This document shows positions 17,835 through 26,648 of a stretch of DNA of 64,000 bases, one piece after another. Origin of the DNA: Leisingera daeponensis DSM 23529 (GTDB taxonomy: Bacteria; Pseudomonadota; Alphaproteobacteria; Rhodobacterales; Rhodobacteraceae); NCBI RefSeq assembly GCF_000473145.1, contig NZ_KI421500.1:3497725-3561724 (forward strand). Reading direction: 5' to 3'. The translations under genes and the position numbers were made by a program. The first letter of the stretch is position 1, and every line of letters starts with the position of its first letter. The notes beneath the pieces were generated by a model. That model was not told where the DNA came from, searched no databases, and was given only the letters and a program-made list of their open reading frames with translations.

Positions 17835-18692
17835 TTGAATCACCAGAATGTCATTTTGTCCCCCGGGCTGTACTTCGTCGCCACGCCGATCGGCACGGCC
17901 CGCGACATTACCTTGCGGGCGCTGGATGTGCTGGCCTCGGCCGATGTGCTTGCAGCTGAGGATACACGCTCGCTGCGCAAGCTGATGGAGATTCACGGGG
18001 TGCCGCTGGGCGGGCGGCGGATCATTGCCTACCATGATCACAGCGGCAGCGGCGCGCGCGCCAAGCTGCTGGAGGCGCTGGCGGAGGGGAAATCGGTTGC
18101 CTATGCCTCCGAGGCCGGGATGCCGCTGATTGCCGACCCGGGCTTCGGCCTCAGCCGGGCCGCGGCGGAGGCGGGCCACATGGTGACTTGCGCCCCCGGC
18201 GCCTCGGCGGCGGCCACGGCGCTGACACTGGCGGGGCTGCCCACCGACGCTTTCTTCTTTGCGGGCTTCCTGCCCAACGCCTCAGGGGCCCGGCGCAAGC
18301 GGCTGGAGGAGCTGCGGGAAATCCCGGGAACACTGATCTTCTATGAATCGCCCAAGCGGGTTGCCGCCTCGGTCGCGGACATGGCCGCGGTTCTGGGCAA
18401 CCGCCCGGCGGCGCTGTGCCGCGAGCTGACCAAGAAATTCGAGGAAGTGCGCCGCGCGCCGCTGGCGGATCTGGCCGCGGGGCTGGAAGACAGCCCGGTC
18501 AAGGGCGAGATCGTGCTGCTGGTCGACCGCGCGCAGGAAACGGAGGTGAGCGAAGGCGATCTGGAAAGCGATCTGCAGGCCGCGTTGCAGGGCAACTCGG
18601 TCAAGGATGCTGCCGGGATTGTCGCCGAAATGCACGGTCTGCCGCGGCGCAAGGTCTACCAGCTGGCGCTGCAGCTGGCGAAGGACAGCTGA
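17835..18692 (+). CDS. rsmI: 16S rRNA (cytidine-1402 2'-O) methyltransferase RsmI
   Basis: A 285-residue tetrapyrrole-methylase-fold enzyme that methylates the ribose of C1402 in the 16S rRNA decoding site using S-adenosylmethionine. Family motifs are GLYFVATPIGTARDITLRALDVL, AEDTRSLRKLM, SEAGMPLIADPG and the P-G-A-S-A block (CAPGASAAATAL), with FAGFLP and FYESPKR further on. The start is TTG at 17835 with only a weak purine-rich site before it. It is divergent from the LpoA-like gene and followed by yraN after three bases. Confidence 0.95.
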   Translation: MNHQNVILSPGLYFVATPIGTARDITLRALDVLASADVLAAEDTRSLRKLMEIHGVPLGGRRIIAYHDHSGSGARAKLLEALAEGKSVAYASEAGMPLIADPGFGLSRAAAEAGHMVTCAPGASAAATALTLAGLPTDAFFFAGFLPNASGARRKRLEELREIPGTLIFYESPKRVAASVADMAAVLGNRPAALCRELTKKFEEVRRAPLADLAAGLEDSPVKGEIVLLVDRAQETEVSEGDLESDLQAALQGNSVKDAAGIVAEMHGLPRRKVYQLALQLAKDS

Positions 18693-18695
18693 GCC

Positions 18696-19070
18696 ATGAC
18701 CCGTGCCCGCCAGCACCGCGGTGCCCGTGCCCATCTGGCGGGCGAAGCGGCGGAGGAGATCGTTGCCCGCCACTATGAAAACCGCGGCTACACCGTGGCG
18801 GAGCGCCGCTGGCGCGGGGCAGGCGGCGAGATCGACCTGATCCTGCGCGCCCCGGACGGGCTGGTGTTCGTGGAAGTGAAGCACAGCGCCACCAGCGCCG
18901 CCGCGGCGCAGCGCATCACCCCGCGGCAGGCGGAACGCATCTATGCCAGCGCCGGGCAGTACCTGGAGACCACGCCGCAGGGGCAGCTGACGCCGGTGCG
19001 CTTTGATGCGGCGCTGGTCAATGCAACCGGCGCCGTTGAAATCATCGAAAACGCTTTCGGCATGGACTGA
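18696..19070 (+). CDS. YraN-family protein (UPF0102)
   Basis: A 124-residue protein with the UPF0102 restriction-endonuclease-like core: AGEAAEEIVARHYENRGYTVAERRWR, then GGEIDLILRAPDGLVFVEVK, where the acidic residues and EVK form a PD-(D/E)XK-type centre. Its biological role is not known; proximity to rsmI and the lipoprotein is conserved across proteobacteria. It starts three bases after the rsmI stop and is probably in the same transcript. Confidence 0.9.
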   Translation: MTRARQHRGARAHLAGEAAEEIVARHYENRGYTVAERRWRGAGGEIDLILRAPDGLVFVEVKHSATSAAAAQRITPRQAERIYASAGQYLETTPQGQLTPVRFDAALVNATGAVEIIENAFGMD

Positions 19071-19141
19071 ACCGCGCCTGACCCATTGAACCCCAGGACA
19101 GGGTGGGCCATGTATTTGGCCAGTTTACAAGGGATACTGCC

Positions 19142-20077
19142 ATGAAAATCGCCTTCCAGATGGACCCGGTCATGGGCGTGAACATCAACGCCGACAGCAG
19201 CTTCCGCCTGGCCGAGGAAGCCCAGGCACGCGGCCATGAGCTGTTCTATTACGGTCCCGACCATCTGGCCTATCAGGAGGGCCGCATCACCGCCCGCGGC
19301 CATGACATGACCGTTCAGCGGGTGGCGGATGCGCCGGCAATTCTGGGTCCGGAACGCGAGGTGGATCTGGCGGACTTCGACGTGGTCTGGCTGCGCCAGG
19401 ATCCGCCGTTCGACATGCACTACATCACCTCGACCCATCTGCTGGACATGCTGAAGGGGCAGGCGCTGGTGGTGAACGACCCGTTCTGGGTGCGCAATTA
19501 CCCGGAAAAGCTGCTGGTTCTGAAATTCCCGGATCTGACGCCGCCGACCACCATTGCCCGTGATTTGCAGACCATCAGGGCGTTCAAGGAGGTCCATGGC
19601 GATGTGATCCTCAAGCCGCTGTACGGCAACGGCGGGGCCGGCGTGTTCCGGCTGGACGCAAACGACCGCAACCTGACCTCGCTGCATGAGCTGTTCACCG
19701 GCTTCAGCCGCGAGCCGCTGATCGTGCAGAAATTCCTGCCCGACGTCAGCAACGGCGACAAGCGCGTGATCCTGGTCGATGGCGAGCCGGTGGGGGCGAT
19801 CAACCGGGTTCCGGCGGCGGGCGAGACCCGCTCCAACATGCATGTGGGCGGGCGCCCCGAAAAGACCGGCCTGAGCGAGCGCGATATGGAAATCTGCGCC
19901 GCCATCGGGCCGCTGTTGCGCGAAAAGGGGCAGGTCTTTGTCGGCATCGACGTGATCGGCGACTACCTGACTGAGATCAACGTGACTTCGCCCACAGGCA
20001 TTCAGGAGCTGGAGCGGTTTGACGGGGTGAACATCGCCGAAAAGGTCTGGCAGGCGATCGAAGCCAAGATCCGCTGA
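19142..20077 (+). CDS. gshB: Glutathione synthetase
   Basis: A 311-residue ATP-grasp ligase that joins gamma-glutamylcysteine and glycine. It starts MKIAFQMDPVMGVNINADSS, the usual GshB N-terminus, and the ATP-grasp part shows VILKPLYGNGGAGVFRL, DKRVILVDGEPVGAINRVPAAGETRSNMHVGG and FVGIDVIGDYLTEINVTSPTG (metal-binding E and N). The ATG at 19142 has AAGGGA upstream. Length equals E. coli GshB (316). Its TGA overlaps the ATG of the next gene (TGATG). Confidence 0.97.
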   Translation: MKIAFQMDPVMGVNINADSSFRLAEEAQARGHELFYYGPDHLAYQEGRITARGHDMTVQRVADAPAILGPEREVDLADFDVVWLRQDPPFDMHYITSTHLLDMLKGQALVVNDPFWVRNYPEKLLVLKFPDLTPPTTIARDLQTIRAFKEVHGDVILKPLYGNGGAGVFRLDANDRNLTSLHELFTGFSREPLIVQKFLPDVSNGDKRVILVDGEPVGAINRVPAAGETRSNMHVGGRPEKTGLSERDMEICAAIGPLLREKGQVFVGIDVIGDYLTEINVTSPTGIQELERFDGVNIAEKVWQAIEAKIR

Positions 20078-20985
20078 TGAGCTGGCAGCGCCGGGCCATC
20101 AATGCGTGGATGCGCTATGGCCTGAAACCGGCGCTGCGGCTGACCGGCAGTCCGGAGTTCGTGCGCAAGGTCTTTGACCTGACCGCACCGCTGTTCTGCC
20201 CGGCGCTGCCCTATACCCGGGTGCTGCGGCGGCCTGCACCGGTGCCGCTGTATCTGGTCTCCGCCGGGCAGACCCGCAGCAGGCGGATCATCCTGTTCCT
20301 GCACGGCGGCGCCTATCTGGCCGGCAGCGCCCGGGCCTATCAGGGGATGCTGTCCCGCCTGTCTTTTGCCTCCAGAACCGAGATCGCAGTTCCCGATTAC
20401 CGGCTGCTTCAGGAGGCGCCGTTTCCGGCGGCCTATGACGATGCGATGACGGCCTGGCAGTCGCTGCGCCGCATGGGCTACGGGCCGGGGGATATCCTGC
20501 TGGCTGGCGACAGCGCGGGCGGCGGGCTGGCGCTGGCGCTGCTGGGCGGGCTGCTGGCCAGGGGGGAGCGGCCGGCGGGCGTGATTGCCTTTTCCCCCTG
20601 GTGCGACCTGACGCTGAGCGGGGCCAGTATCCAGGCCAACCGTGACAAGGACGTGATCATCCCCGCCGGACGGATGAAAGAGGTTATCGAGCAGTATCTG
20701 GCGGGCGCGGACCCCGCTGATCCCCGCGCTTCCCCCCTGTTTGCGGAGTTTCCCGGTCCGCCGCCGGTGCTGATCCAGGCAGGCGACGTCGAAGTGCTGC
20801 TGTCGGATGCAGAGCGGATGGCAGAACGGCTGCAGGCCGCGGGCGGCAGCGTGCGCCTGACCCTGTGGCGCGATGTGCCGCATGTCTGGCAGTTCATGGC
20901 CGGGCACCTGCCGGAGGGGCAGGCGGCGCTGGAGGAGGCGGCCGCCTTTGCGGTGGCGGCGCTGGATGGCGGCTCAGCGGGTTGA
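20077..20985 (+). CDS. Alpha/beta hydrolase, hormone-sensitive-lipase-like esterase
   Basis: A 302-residue alpha/beta hydrolase of the HSL (family IV esterase) type. The oxyanion-hole motif is HGGAY (76-80) and the nucleophile is S146 in GDSAGGGLAL. The likely acid is D in QAGDVEVLLSD and the histidine is in DVPHVWQFM. The substrate is unknown; short-chain esters are typical for the family. Start and gshB stop share bases (TGATG), so it is translationally coupled to gshB. Its last 12 bases overlap the convergent ComM-like gene. Confidence 0.88.
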   Translation: MSWQRRAINAWMRYGLKPALRLTGSPEFVRKVFDLTAPLFCPALPYTRVLRRPAPVPLYLVSAGQTRSRRIILFLHGGAYLAGSARAYQGMLSRLSFASRTEIAVPDYRLLQEAPFPAAYDDAMTAWQSLRRMGYGPGDILLAGDSAGGGLALALLGGLLARGERPAGVIAFSPWCDLTLSGASIQANRDKDVIIPAGRMKEVIEQYLAGADPADPRASPLFAEFPGPPPVLIQAGDVEVLLSDAERMAERLQAAGGSVRLTLWRDVPHVWQFMAGHLPEGQAALEEAAAFAVAALDGGSAG

Positions 20986-22482
20986 GGGCAGCCGGAAGCT
21001 CAGCGCCTCGGCAAAGTGCTGGCGCTGCACCCGCTCTTCACAGGCCAGGTCGGCGATGGTGCGGGCAACCCGCAGCACCCGGTGATAGCCGCGCGCGCTG
21101 AGCCCGAAGCGTTCCGCGGCGCGGATCAGCAGGCTGCGGCTCTCGGCGTCGGGCGCGGCGATCTCCTCCAGCAGGCTGCCCTCGGCGTCGGCGTTCTGGC
21201 GCAGGCCGGGATAGTCCCGGAACCGGGCGGTTTGCATCTCCCGTGCGTTTGCCACGCGCTGGGCAACTTCGGCAGAGCCCTCGGCGCCGGGCGGCAGCTC
21301 CAGGTCGGCGACAGCCACCGGCGGCACGTCCAGATGCAGGTCGAAGCGGTCCAGCAGCGGGCCTGAGATCCGGCCCAGGTAGTCGGCACCGCACAGGGGC
21401 GCGCGGGAACAGGCGCGGTTGGCATCGGCCAGGTAACCGCATTTGCAGGGGTTGGCGGCGGCCACCAGCATGAACCGGCTGGGGTATTTCACATGGGCAT
21501 TGGCACGCGCCACCATCACTTCGCCGGTTTCCAGCGGCTGGCGCAGGGTTTCCAGCACCGGGCGCGCGAATTCCGGCAGCTCATCCAGGAACAAGACGCC
21601 GTTGTGGGCCAGGCTGATCTCGCCGGGCTGGGCGCGCCGCCCGCCGCCCGCAATCGCCGCCATCGAGGCGGTGTGATGCGGTTCGCGGAACGGGCGGGCG
21701 CGGCTGATGCCGCCGTCGTCGATCAGTCCGCACAGGGAATGGATCATCGAGGTTTCCAGCGCCTCCGCGGGCGACAGCGGCGGCAGGATCGAGGGCAGCC
21801 GCGCCGCCAGCATCGACTTGCCGGAGCCGGGCGGGCCGATCATCAGCATGTGATGGCGTCCGGCCGCTGCGATTTCCAGCGCCCGCTTGGCCGTTTCCTG
21901 GCCTTTCACGTCGCGCAAATCCTTGCCGCCCAGCCCGCTGACCGCCTCGCCGGGCGCGGAGGGTTCAATGCGCCGCTGTCCGGTGAAATGCTGCACCACC
22001 TCCGTCAGCGTGCCAGCGCCGATCACCTGCGCCGCATCGACCCAGGCCGCCTCCGGCCCCGAAGGTTTCGGGCAGAGCAGCATCCGGTCTTCCTCCGCCG
22101 CGGTGACGGCGGCGGGCAGGGCGCCGGCCACCGGCATCAGCTGGCCGTCCAGCGACAGCTCTCCCAGGGCGATGGTCTCCTCGGCCTTTTCCGCCGGGAT
22201 GATGCCGATGGCGGCCAGCAGGGCCAGCGCAATCGGCAGATCGAAATGGCTGCCCTCCTTGGGCAGGTCCGCGGGCGACAGGTTCACCGTGATCCGGCGC
22301 GAGGGCAGGGCGATGGACATCGCCGCAAAAGCCGCCCGCACCCGTTCCCGGGCTTCCTGGACCGCCTTGTCCGGCAAGCCGACGACTGAGAAAGCAGGCA
22401 GGCCCGGGGCGACGGCGCATTGCACCTCGACCAGCCGGGCCTCGACCCCTTGAAACGCAACTGTATAGGACCGTGCGGTCAT
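20974..22482 (-). CDS. comM: ComM/YifB-type magnesium-chelatase-like AAA+ ATPase
   Basis: A 502-residue AAA+ protein of the YifB family. ComM is a hexameric branch-migration helicase that helps integrate incoming DNA during natural transformation. The N-terminal Lon-protease-like domain (VEVQCAVAPGLPAFSVVGLPDKAVQEARERVRAA) precedes the ATPase with Walker A GPPGSGKSMLAARL, Walker B GVLFLDELPEF and the C-terminal magnesium-chelatase lid (RIS GPLLDRFDLHLDVP region). The ATG at 22482 has AGGAGGG eight bases upstream; a TTG three codons earlier is also possible. No other competence genes are nearby. Confidence 0.9.
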   Translation of the reverse strand: MTARSYTVAFQGVEARLVEVQCAVAPGLPAFSVVGLPDKAVQEARERVRAAFAAMSIALPSRRITVNLSPADLPKEGSHFDLPIALALLAAIGIIPAEKAEETIALGELSLDGQLMPVAGALPAAVTAAEEDRMLLCPKPSGPEAAWVDAAQVIGAGTLTEVVQHFTGQRRIEPSAPGEAVSGLGGKDLRDVKGQETAKRALEIAAAGRHHMLMIGPPGSGKSMLAARLPSILPPLSPAEALETSMIHSLCGLIDDGGISRARPFREPHHTASMAAIAGGGRRAQPGEISLAHNGVLFLDELPEFARPVLETLRQPLETGEVMVARANAHVKYPSRFMLVAAANPCKCGYLADANRACSRAPLCGADYLGRISGPLLDRFDLHLDVPPVAVADLELPPGAEGSAEVAQRVANAREMQTARFRDYPGLRQNADAEGSLLEEIAAPDAESRSLLIRAAERFGLSARGYHRVLRVARTIADLACEERVQRQHFAEALSFRLPSTR

Positions 22483-22595
22483 CTCTCCCAACCCTCCTGA
22501 TGCAGGGAGAAATGCTTGGCAATCGTGGTTTCCGAGTCATTAACGCCACGAGCGGCGGGCGGCGATTTCACGCAGAATTCGCGCGCGCGGCAGGC

Positions 22596-23279
22596 TCAGT
22601 CCAGAGTCCAGGGCCGCCGCGGCAGATCCATCGCGTAGGGTTCCGGGTCATAGCTGACCTCATGCGCCTGCTTCTGCCATTGCAGGACTGCCGGGTCGGA
22701 CAGCAGCAGCTTGCAATAGGCGCGGGTCTCAGCGGACACCGGCAGGCCGTAGCCCGTGATCCGCGCCGCCACCGGGGTATAGAACACATCCGCCAGAGAA
22801 TACGCCCCGAACAGATAGCCGCTGCTGTGGCCCGACACCTTGCGGGCGTGGGCGAACAGGGTTTCGATCCGGTCCAGGTCCGCCTGCACCGCGGGCGGCA
22901 CCTCGAATCCCTCGTACACATGCGCGAGCTGCATCGGGCAGCCGCCGCGCAGCGCGCCAAAGCCTGCGGCCATCTCCGCCGCCAGCCAGCGCGCCGTGGC
23001 ACGCTGCGCCGGATCCGACGGCCAAAGGCCCGCCTCCGGATGCCGTTCCGCCAAAGTTTCGGCAATGGCGACGCTTTCGCCGATCACCGTGCCCTCGGGC
23101 GTGCGCAGGGCAGGCACCAGCCGGGCCGGGGCCAGATGCGCCATGTCATCCGCCATGGTTCCGGAATACAGCCCCACCAGATGCACCGTATGGGGCAGGG
23201 AGAATTTTTCGAGCATGAGCCAGCCGCGCAAGGACCAACTGGAGAACATGCGGTCGCCGATATAAAGTTCATAAGCCAT
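22596..23279 (-). CDS. Glutathione S-transferase family protein
   Basis: A 227-residue protein with a thioredoxin-like N-terminal domain (YELYIGDRMFSSWSLRGWLMLEKFSLPHTVHLV), in which the SSWS segment sits where the glutathione-activating serine is found. The signature GESVAIAETLAERHPEAGLWP and an all-helical C-terminal domain (SLADVFYTPVAARITGYG) follow. It resembles the YfcF/maleylacetoacetate-isomerase-like branch. The substrate is unknown. It is preceded by a 58-base gap from the phosphatase gene on the same strand. Confidence 0.85.
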   Translation of the reverse strand: MAYELYIGDRMFSSWSLRGWLMLEKFSLPHTVHLVGLYSGTMADDMAHLAPARLVPALRTPEGTVIGESVAIAETLAERHPEAGLWPSDPAQRATARWLAAEMAAGFGALRGGCPMQLAHVYEGFEVPPAVQADLDRIETLFAHARKVSGHSSGYLFGAYSLADVFYTPVAARITGYGLPVSAETRAYCKLLLSDPAVLQWQKQAHEVSYDPEPYAMDLPRRPWTLD

Positions 23280-23337
23280 GCCAGCAGGCTAGCGCCGGGC
23301 GTAACATGTTGAAATGGAATGTTTGTGATGGCACCCG

Positions 23338-23919
23338 TCACGGGAGGTGATTGATCACACCCGTCCGCCAGCCGTCCGGGCCACGGGAAATTTCGCTGAC
23401 CGACAGGTTGTCGATGCGGTGGGCAAAGGCCTCTTCCGCGGTCAGCAGATCCGCCCGCTGGATCTGGGTCAGGATCTGGCCGAAGTGGCCGACAACGATC
23501 AGGTCGCGGCCCCGGTGCGCGCCGATCAGCCCGTCAACAGCCGCATTCACCCGGTTGCAGACCTGGTGCCAGCTCTCGCCCCCCGGCGGGGTCACATCGC
23601 CCGGGGTCTCCCAATAGGCGCGGATGCGTTCCGGGTCTTCTGCGTCGATCTCGGCCCAGGTCCGAAGCTCCCAGGCGCCAAAGTGGATCTCGCGCAGGGC
23701 CTGCACATGCGGCAGACGCTGGCGCTGCCCCTGGATGGCGGTTGCGGTCTCTGCCGCGCGGGACAGGTCCGAGGACACCACCAGCGCGTCTGCGGGCAGA
23801 TAGTCCGACAGGCGCGCCAGCGCCGCCGAATCGGACAGATCGGCGGGCAGATCCGACCAGCCGACCATGGATTTCGCGTGCGTCGGACCATGCCGGATCA
23901 GAAACAGCCGTGTGATCAT
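23338..23919 (-). CDS. Histidine phosphatase family protein (possible alpha-ribazole phosphatase)
   Basis: A 193-residue phosphoglycerate-mutase-like phosphatase. The catalytic RHG motif is LFLIRHGPTHAKS near residue 8, the second arginine is in VVSSDLSRAAETATAI, the acid is in REIHFGAWE, and the second histidine is in LIVVGHFGQ. The start overlaps the cobU stop by four bases (ATGA). Linkage to cobU suggests a CobC-like role in nucleotide-loop assembly of cobalamin (removing phosphate from alpha-ribazole phosphate), but the family is broad. Confidence 0.82.
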   Translation of the reverse strand: MITRLFLIRHGPTHAKSMVGWSDLPADLSDSAALARLSDYLPADALVVSSDLSRAAETATAIQGQRQRLPHVQALREIHFGAWELRTWAEIDAEDPERIRAYWETPGDVTPPGGESWHQVCNRVNAAVDGLIGAHRGRDLIVVGHFGQILTQIQRADLLTAEEAFAHRIDNLSVSEISRGPDGWRTGVINHLP

Positions 23920-24434
23920 AGGCTCCCCTTCAGCACCAGCGGCAGCCCCGCGGTCACTTGCACCACGGTGTCCGCCCGCGCCGCCAGCACGATGTTGAAC
24001 CGCCCCTGCGCCTCGCGGAACCGGCGGGCCAGCGCGTTCTCTGGCACGATGCCAAGGCCTGTTTCATTGGACACGATCACCAGGTCGGCCCGGCACTGGT
24101 CCACTGCCGCCAGCAGCCCGTCCTGGGCGGCTTGCAGGTCGTGATCTGCCAGCAAATGATTGGTCAGCCACATGGTGGCGCAATCCATCAGGCAGATCTG
24201 GCCCGGCTCCAGAACGCCCAGAACCCTGGCCGCTGTTTCCGGTTCCTCGACAGTGGTCCAGTCTGAGCCCCTCTGTTCGAGGTGCCGGGACACCTTATCG
24301 CGCATCTCACTGTCGAAAATTTGCGCAGTCGCCCAGTAAACCCTGCTTTTCCCGGAGCTTAAGCACAGCTGTTCGGCATAGGCCGATTTCCCTGAAGCGG
24401 CCCCCCCAAGAATTAAAGTTACATTTGCAGGCAT
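23916..24434 (-). CDS. cobU: Adenosylcobinamide kinase / guanylyltransferase
   Basis: A 172-residue CobU/CobP enzyme that phosphorylates adenosylcobinamide and transfers GMP to it during late cobalamin synthesis and salvage. The P-loop is GGAASGKS (10-17). The GMP-accepting histidine region reads DKVSRHLEQRGSDWTTVEEP, and IVSNETGLGIVPENALARRFRE is the conserved C-terminal block. I saw no cobalamin riboswitch in the 275 bases upstream. It is divergent from rpoH and co-transcribed with the phosphatase gene. No other cob genes are in the window. Confidence 0.94.
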   Translation of the reverse strand: MPANVTLILGGAASGKSAYAEQLCLSSGKSRVYWATAQIFDSEMRDKVSRHLEQRGSDWTTVEEPETAARVLGVLEPGQICLMDCATMWLTNHLLADHDLQAAQDGLLAAVDQCRADLVIVSNETGLGIVPENALARRFREAQGRFNIVLAARADTVVQVTAGLPLVLKGSL

Positions 24435-24709
24435 TTCTTGCTAACCTGTAAGTCCGAAGCCGTTCCTGTGGGTATCCGCAGGGCCCGGTGAACACAAGAG
24501 ACCGCAGCATCCCGGGGTTCCACTTATTAAGGCCGGGTAAGCCTGCGCAGGGGCCAAAATAAAATTTAACGTTCCCATTTTGGCCTTTGGATGAGCCGCG
24601 AGTCGCATCCGCTGCGCTGTTGCTGCCGGTCTATCGAAACCGGGCCCCCATTGTTCCTTGCGCGTCCTCATGACGGCAGTTTGTTAATTAGTTTCCGGGG
24701 GGAAATCAC

Positions 24710-25588
24710 ATGGCACTTGATCAAACACTCGAAAACCCATTGCCGAGGCAGGCAATGAAGGCTGAGCTTTTGGATGCCGATACCGAGCGCCGTCTGGCCT
24801 ACGCCTGGCGCGATGACCGCGATGTCGAATCGCTGCACCGTCTCATCAACGCCTATATGCGCCTGGCCATTTCCATGGCCGCCAAGTTCAAGCGCTACGG
24901 GGCGCCGATGAACGACCTGATCCAGGAGGCGGGCCTGGGCCTGATGAAGGCCGCAGACAAGTTCGACCCGGACCGCGGAGTGCGGTTCTCCACCTATGCG
25001 GTGTGGTGGATCAAGGCGTCGATCCAGGACTACGTGATGCGCAACTGGTCGATGGTGCGCACCGGCTCGACCTCGTCGCAGAAGTCGCTGTTTTTCAACA
25101 TGCGCCGGGTGCAGGCGCAACTGGAGCGTGAGGCGCGGTCCTCGGGCGTGCCGCTGGATCAGCATCAGCTGCATCAGAAGATCGCCACAGAGATCGGTGT
25201 GCCGCTGCGCGATGTGGAGATGATGGAGGGGCGCCTGTCGGGGGCCGACTTCTCTCTGAACGCGGTGCAGTCCACCGACGAGGAGGGCCGCGAGTGGATC
25301 GACGCGCTGGAGGATGACGCCTCGCAAGCCGAAGATCTGGTGCAGGAGCGGCACGACCGCCGCCAGCTGCGCAAGTGGCTGGTCACGGCGCTGCAGGCAC
25401 TGAACGACCGCGAGCGCTTTATCATCACTGAGCGCAAGCTGCGCGACCGGCCGCGCACGCTGGAAAGCCTCGGCACGGAGCTGGGCCTCTCCAAGGAGCG
25501 GGTGCGGCAGCTGGAGGCCGGCGCGTTCCAGAAGATGCGCAAGAGCCTTGAAAGCCAATCGCGGGAGGTGCAGAAACTGCTTTCATGA
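24710..25588 (+). CDS. rpoH: RNA polymerase heat-shock sigma factor, RpoHII type
   Basis: A 292-residue sigma-32-family factor. Regions 2.1-2.4 are clear (LINAYMRLAISMAAKFKRYG, DLIQEAGLGLMKAADKFDP, RFSTYAVWWIKASIQDYVMRNWSMVR). The RpoH box reads QKSLFFNMRR, close to the canonical QRKLFFNLRR, and region 4.2 is SLGTELGLSKERVRQLEAGAFQKMRK. The N-terminus lacks the NRYLxEIRKFPxL start of RpoHI, so I favour RpoHII, which in Rhodobacter serves singlet-oxygen and oxidative stress. GGGGGGA precedes the ATG. The stop overlaps the next ATG (ATGA). Confidence 0.92.
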   Translation: MALDQTLENPLPRQAMKAELLDADTERRLAYAWRDDRDVESLHRLINAYMRLAISMAAKFKRYGAPMNDLIQEAGLGLMKAADKFDPDRGVRFSTYAVWWIKASIQDYVMRNWSMVRTGSTSSQKSLFFNMRRVQAQLEREARSSGVPLDQHQLHQKIATEIGVPLRDVEMMEGRLSGADFSLNAVQSTDEEGREWIDALEDDASQAEDLVQERHDRRQLRKWLVTALQALNDRERFIITERKLRDRPRTLESLGTELGLSKERVRQLEAGAFQKMRKSLESQSREVQKLLS

Positions 25589-26421
25589 GAAAGCGGCTGA
25601 CTGTCCTGAAAACTTTGGCAAGCGCCGCCGTTCTGGCGGCGCTTGGCCTGTCTGGCGCCCGCGCCGGCGATCTGGCGGCGGCGGCCGGCCTGCTGCGCGG
25701 CGCAGATGTGGCGATCCTCGGCGAGGTGCATGACAACGCGGTGCATCATCAGCGGCAGGCCGCGCTGCTGGCGCAACTTCAGCCCAAGGCCGTGGTCTGG
25801 GAGATGATCACGGCGGAGCAGGCAGAAAGCCTCGATGCGGCAACGCTGTCGGACGCGGAGCAGGTTGCGCAAGCCTTGGACTGGGCGCAGTCCGGCTGGC
25901 CGGAGTTTTCCCTTTATGCGCCGGTCTTTGCGGCTGCGCGGGGCGCCCGCCAGTACGGCGCGCTGGTGCCGCGGGCAGAGGCCGCCCGGGCGCTGGAGGA
26001 AGGTGCCGCCGCCTATTTCGGTGCAGAGGCCGCCGCGCGCTTTGGCCTGGATCAGCCGCTGCCCGCTGCCGAACAGGCGGCGCGCGAGGGGGACCAGCTG
26101 GCCAGTCACTGCAATGCGATGCCGGCGGAGATGCTGCCGGTTCTGGTGGACATCCAGCGCCTGCGTGACGCCAGCCTGGCCGCTGCCGCGGACCGGGCGC
26201 TGGCAGAAACCGGCGGCCCGGTGGCGGTGATCACCGGTAATGGCCACGCCCGCGCGGACCGCGGGCTGGCGGTGTACCTTGCCAAGGCCCGCCCCGATGC
26301 CCGGATCCGCAGCCTGGGCCAGTCGGAAGACGGGCAGATCAGCGGCACTTTCGATCTTGTGCTGGATGCTCCGGCGGCAGAGCGTCCCGATCCCTGTCTG
26401 GCGTTTCGGAAAAGCGGCTGA
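25585..26421 (+). CDS. ChaN-like (Tiki superfamily) exported protein
   Basis: A 278-residue protein with a signal peptide (MRKRLTVLKTLASAAVLAALGLSGARA). The haem-binding-uptake/ChaN fold signature is LGEVHDNAVHHQRQAALLAQL, followed by VVWEMI. A conserved C-terminal VITGNGHARADRGLAVYL carries another histidine. Campylobacter ChaN binds haem and related folds are metalloproteases; which applies here is unknown. The signal peptide lacks an obvious lipobox. Its ATG overlaps the rpoH stop by four bases, so its amount is tied to RpoH. Confidence 0.82.
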   Translation: MRKRLTVLKTLASAAVLAALGLSGARAGDLAAAAGLLRGADVAILGEVHDNAVHHQRQAALLAQLQPKAVVWEMITAEQAESLDAATLSDAEQVAQALDWAQSGWPEFSLYAPVFAAARGARQYGALVPRAEAARALEEGAAAYFGAEAAARFGLDQPLPAAEQAAREGDQLASHCNAMPAEMLPVLVDIQRLRDASLAAAADRALAETGGPVAVITGNGHARADRGLAVYLAKARPDARIRSLGQSEDGQISGTFDLVLDAPAAERPDPCLAFRKSG

Positions 26422-26461
26422 GGGAGGCTGCGCACGCAGCTGACGCTGCATTTGCCCCGAC

Positions 26462-26540
26462 CGCGCCGTGCGCAGCGCGGCGCCCGGCCCAACGCCGCCA
26501 GCGGCAGGGGCCGCAGGCCGGTGCCGCGCGGGGGCGGGAG
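26462..26540 (-). repeat. Dispersed structured repeat, copy C
   Basis: On the minus strand it begins CTCCCGCCC (26540) and, 47 bases later, has GTTGGGCCGGGCGCCGCGC (26493-26475), identical to copy B over 19 bases. It fills most of the 227-base gap between the ChaN-like gene and coaBC. The GC-rich middle can form several short stems but not the complete three-way junction of copy B. Confidence 0.65.
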
Positions 26541-26648
26541 CTTTTGCCTCTGCCTCTGCCCCCGGGGCCGGGCTAGGGGCGGGGAAAACCGTTTCACACT
26601 TCCCTTTCGGCGCAGTACAGTCGCGGCAAACCGGGCGAGGACGCGCAA

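Noticed and set aside
24435..24709. Possible cobalamin riboswitch upstream of cobU
   Set aside because: I looked for the conserved B12-box and the base-paired core on the minus strand and saw neither. No convincing promoter for cobU or rpoH could be fixed either.
24716..24723. TTGATCAA as an Fnr site near the rpoH start
   Set aside because: It lacks the four-base spacer of an Fnr box and lies inside the coding region just after the start codon.
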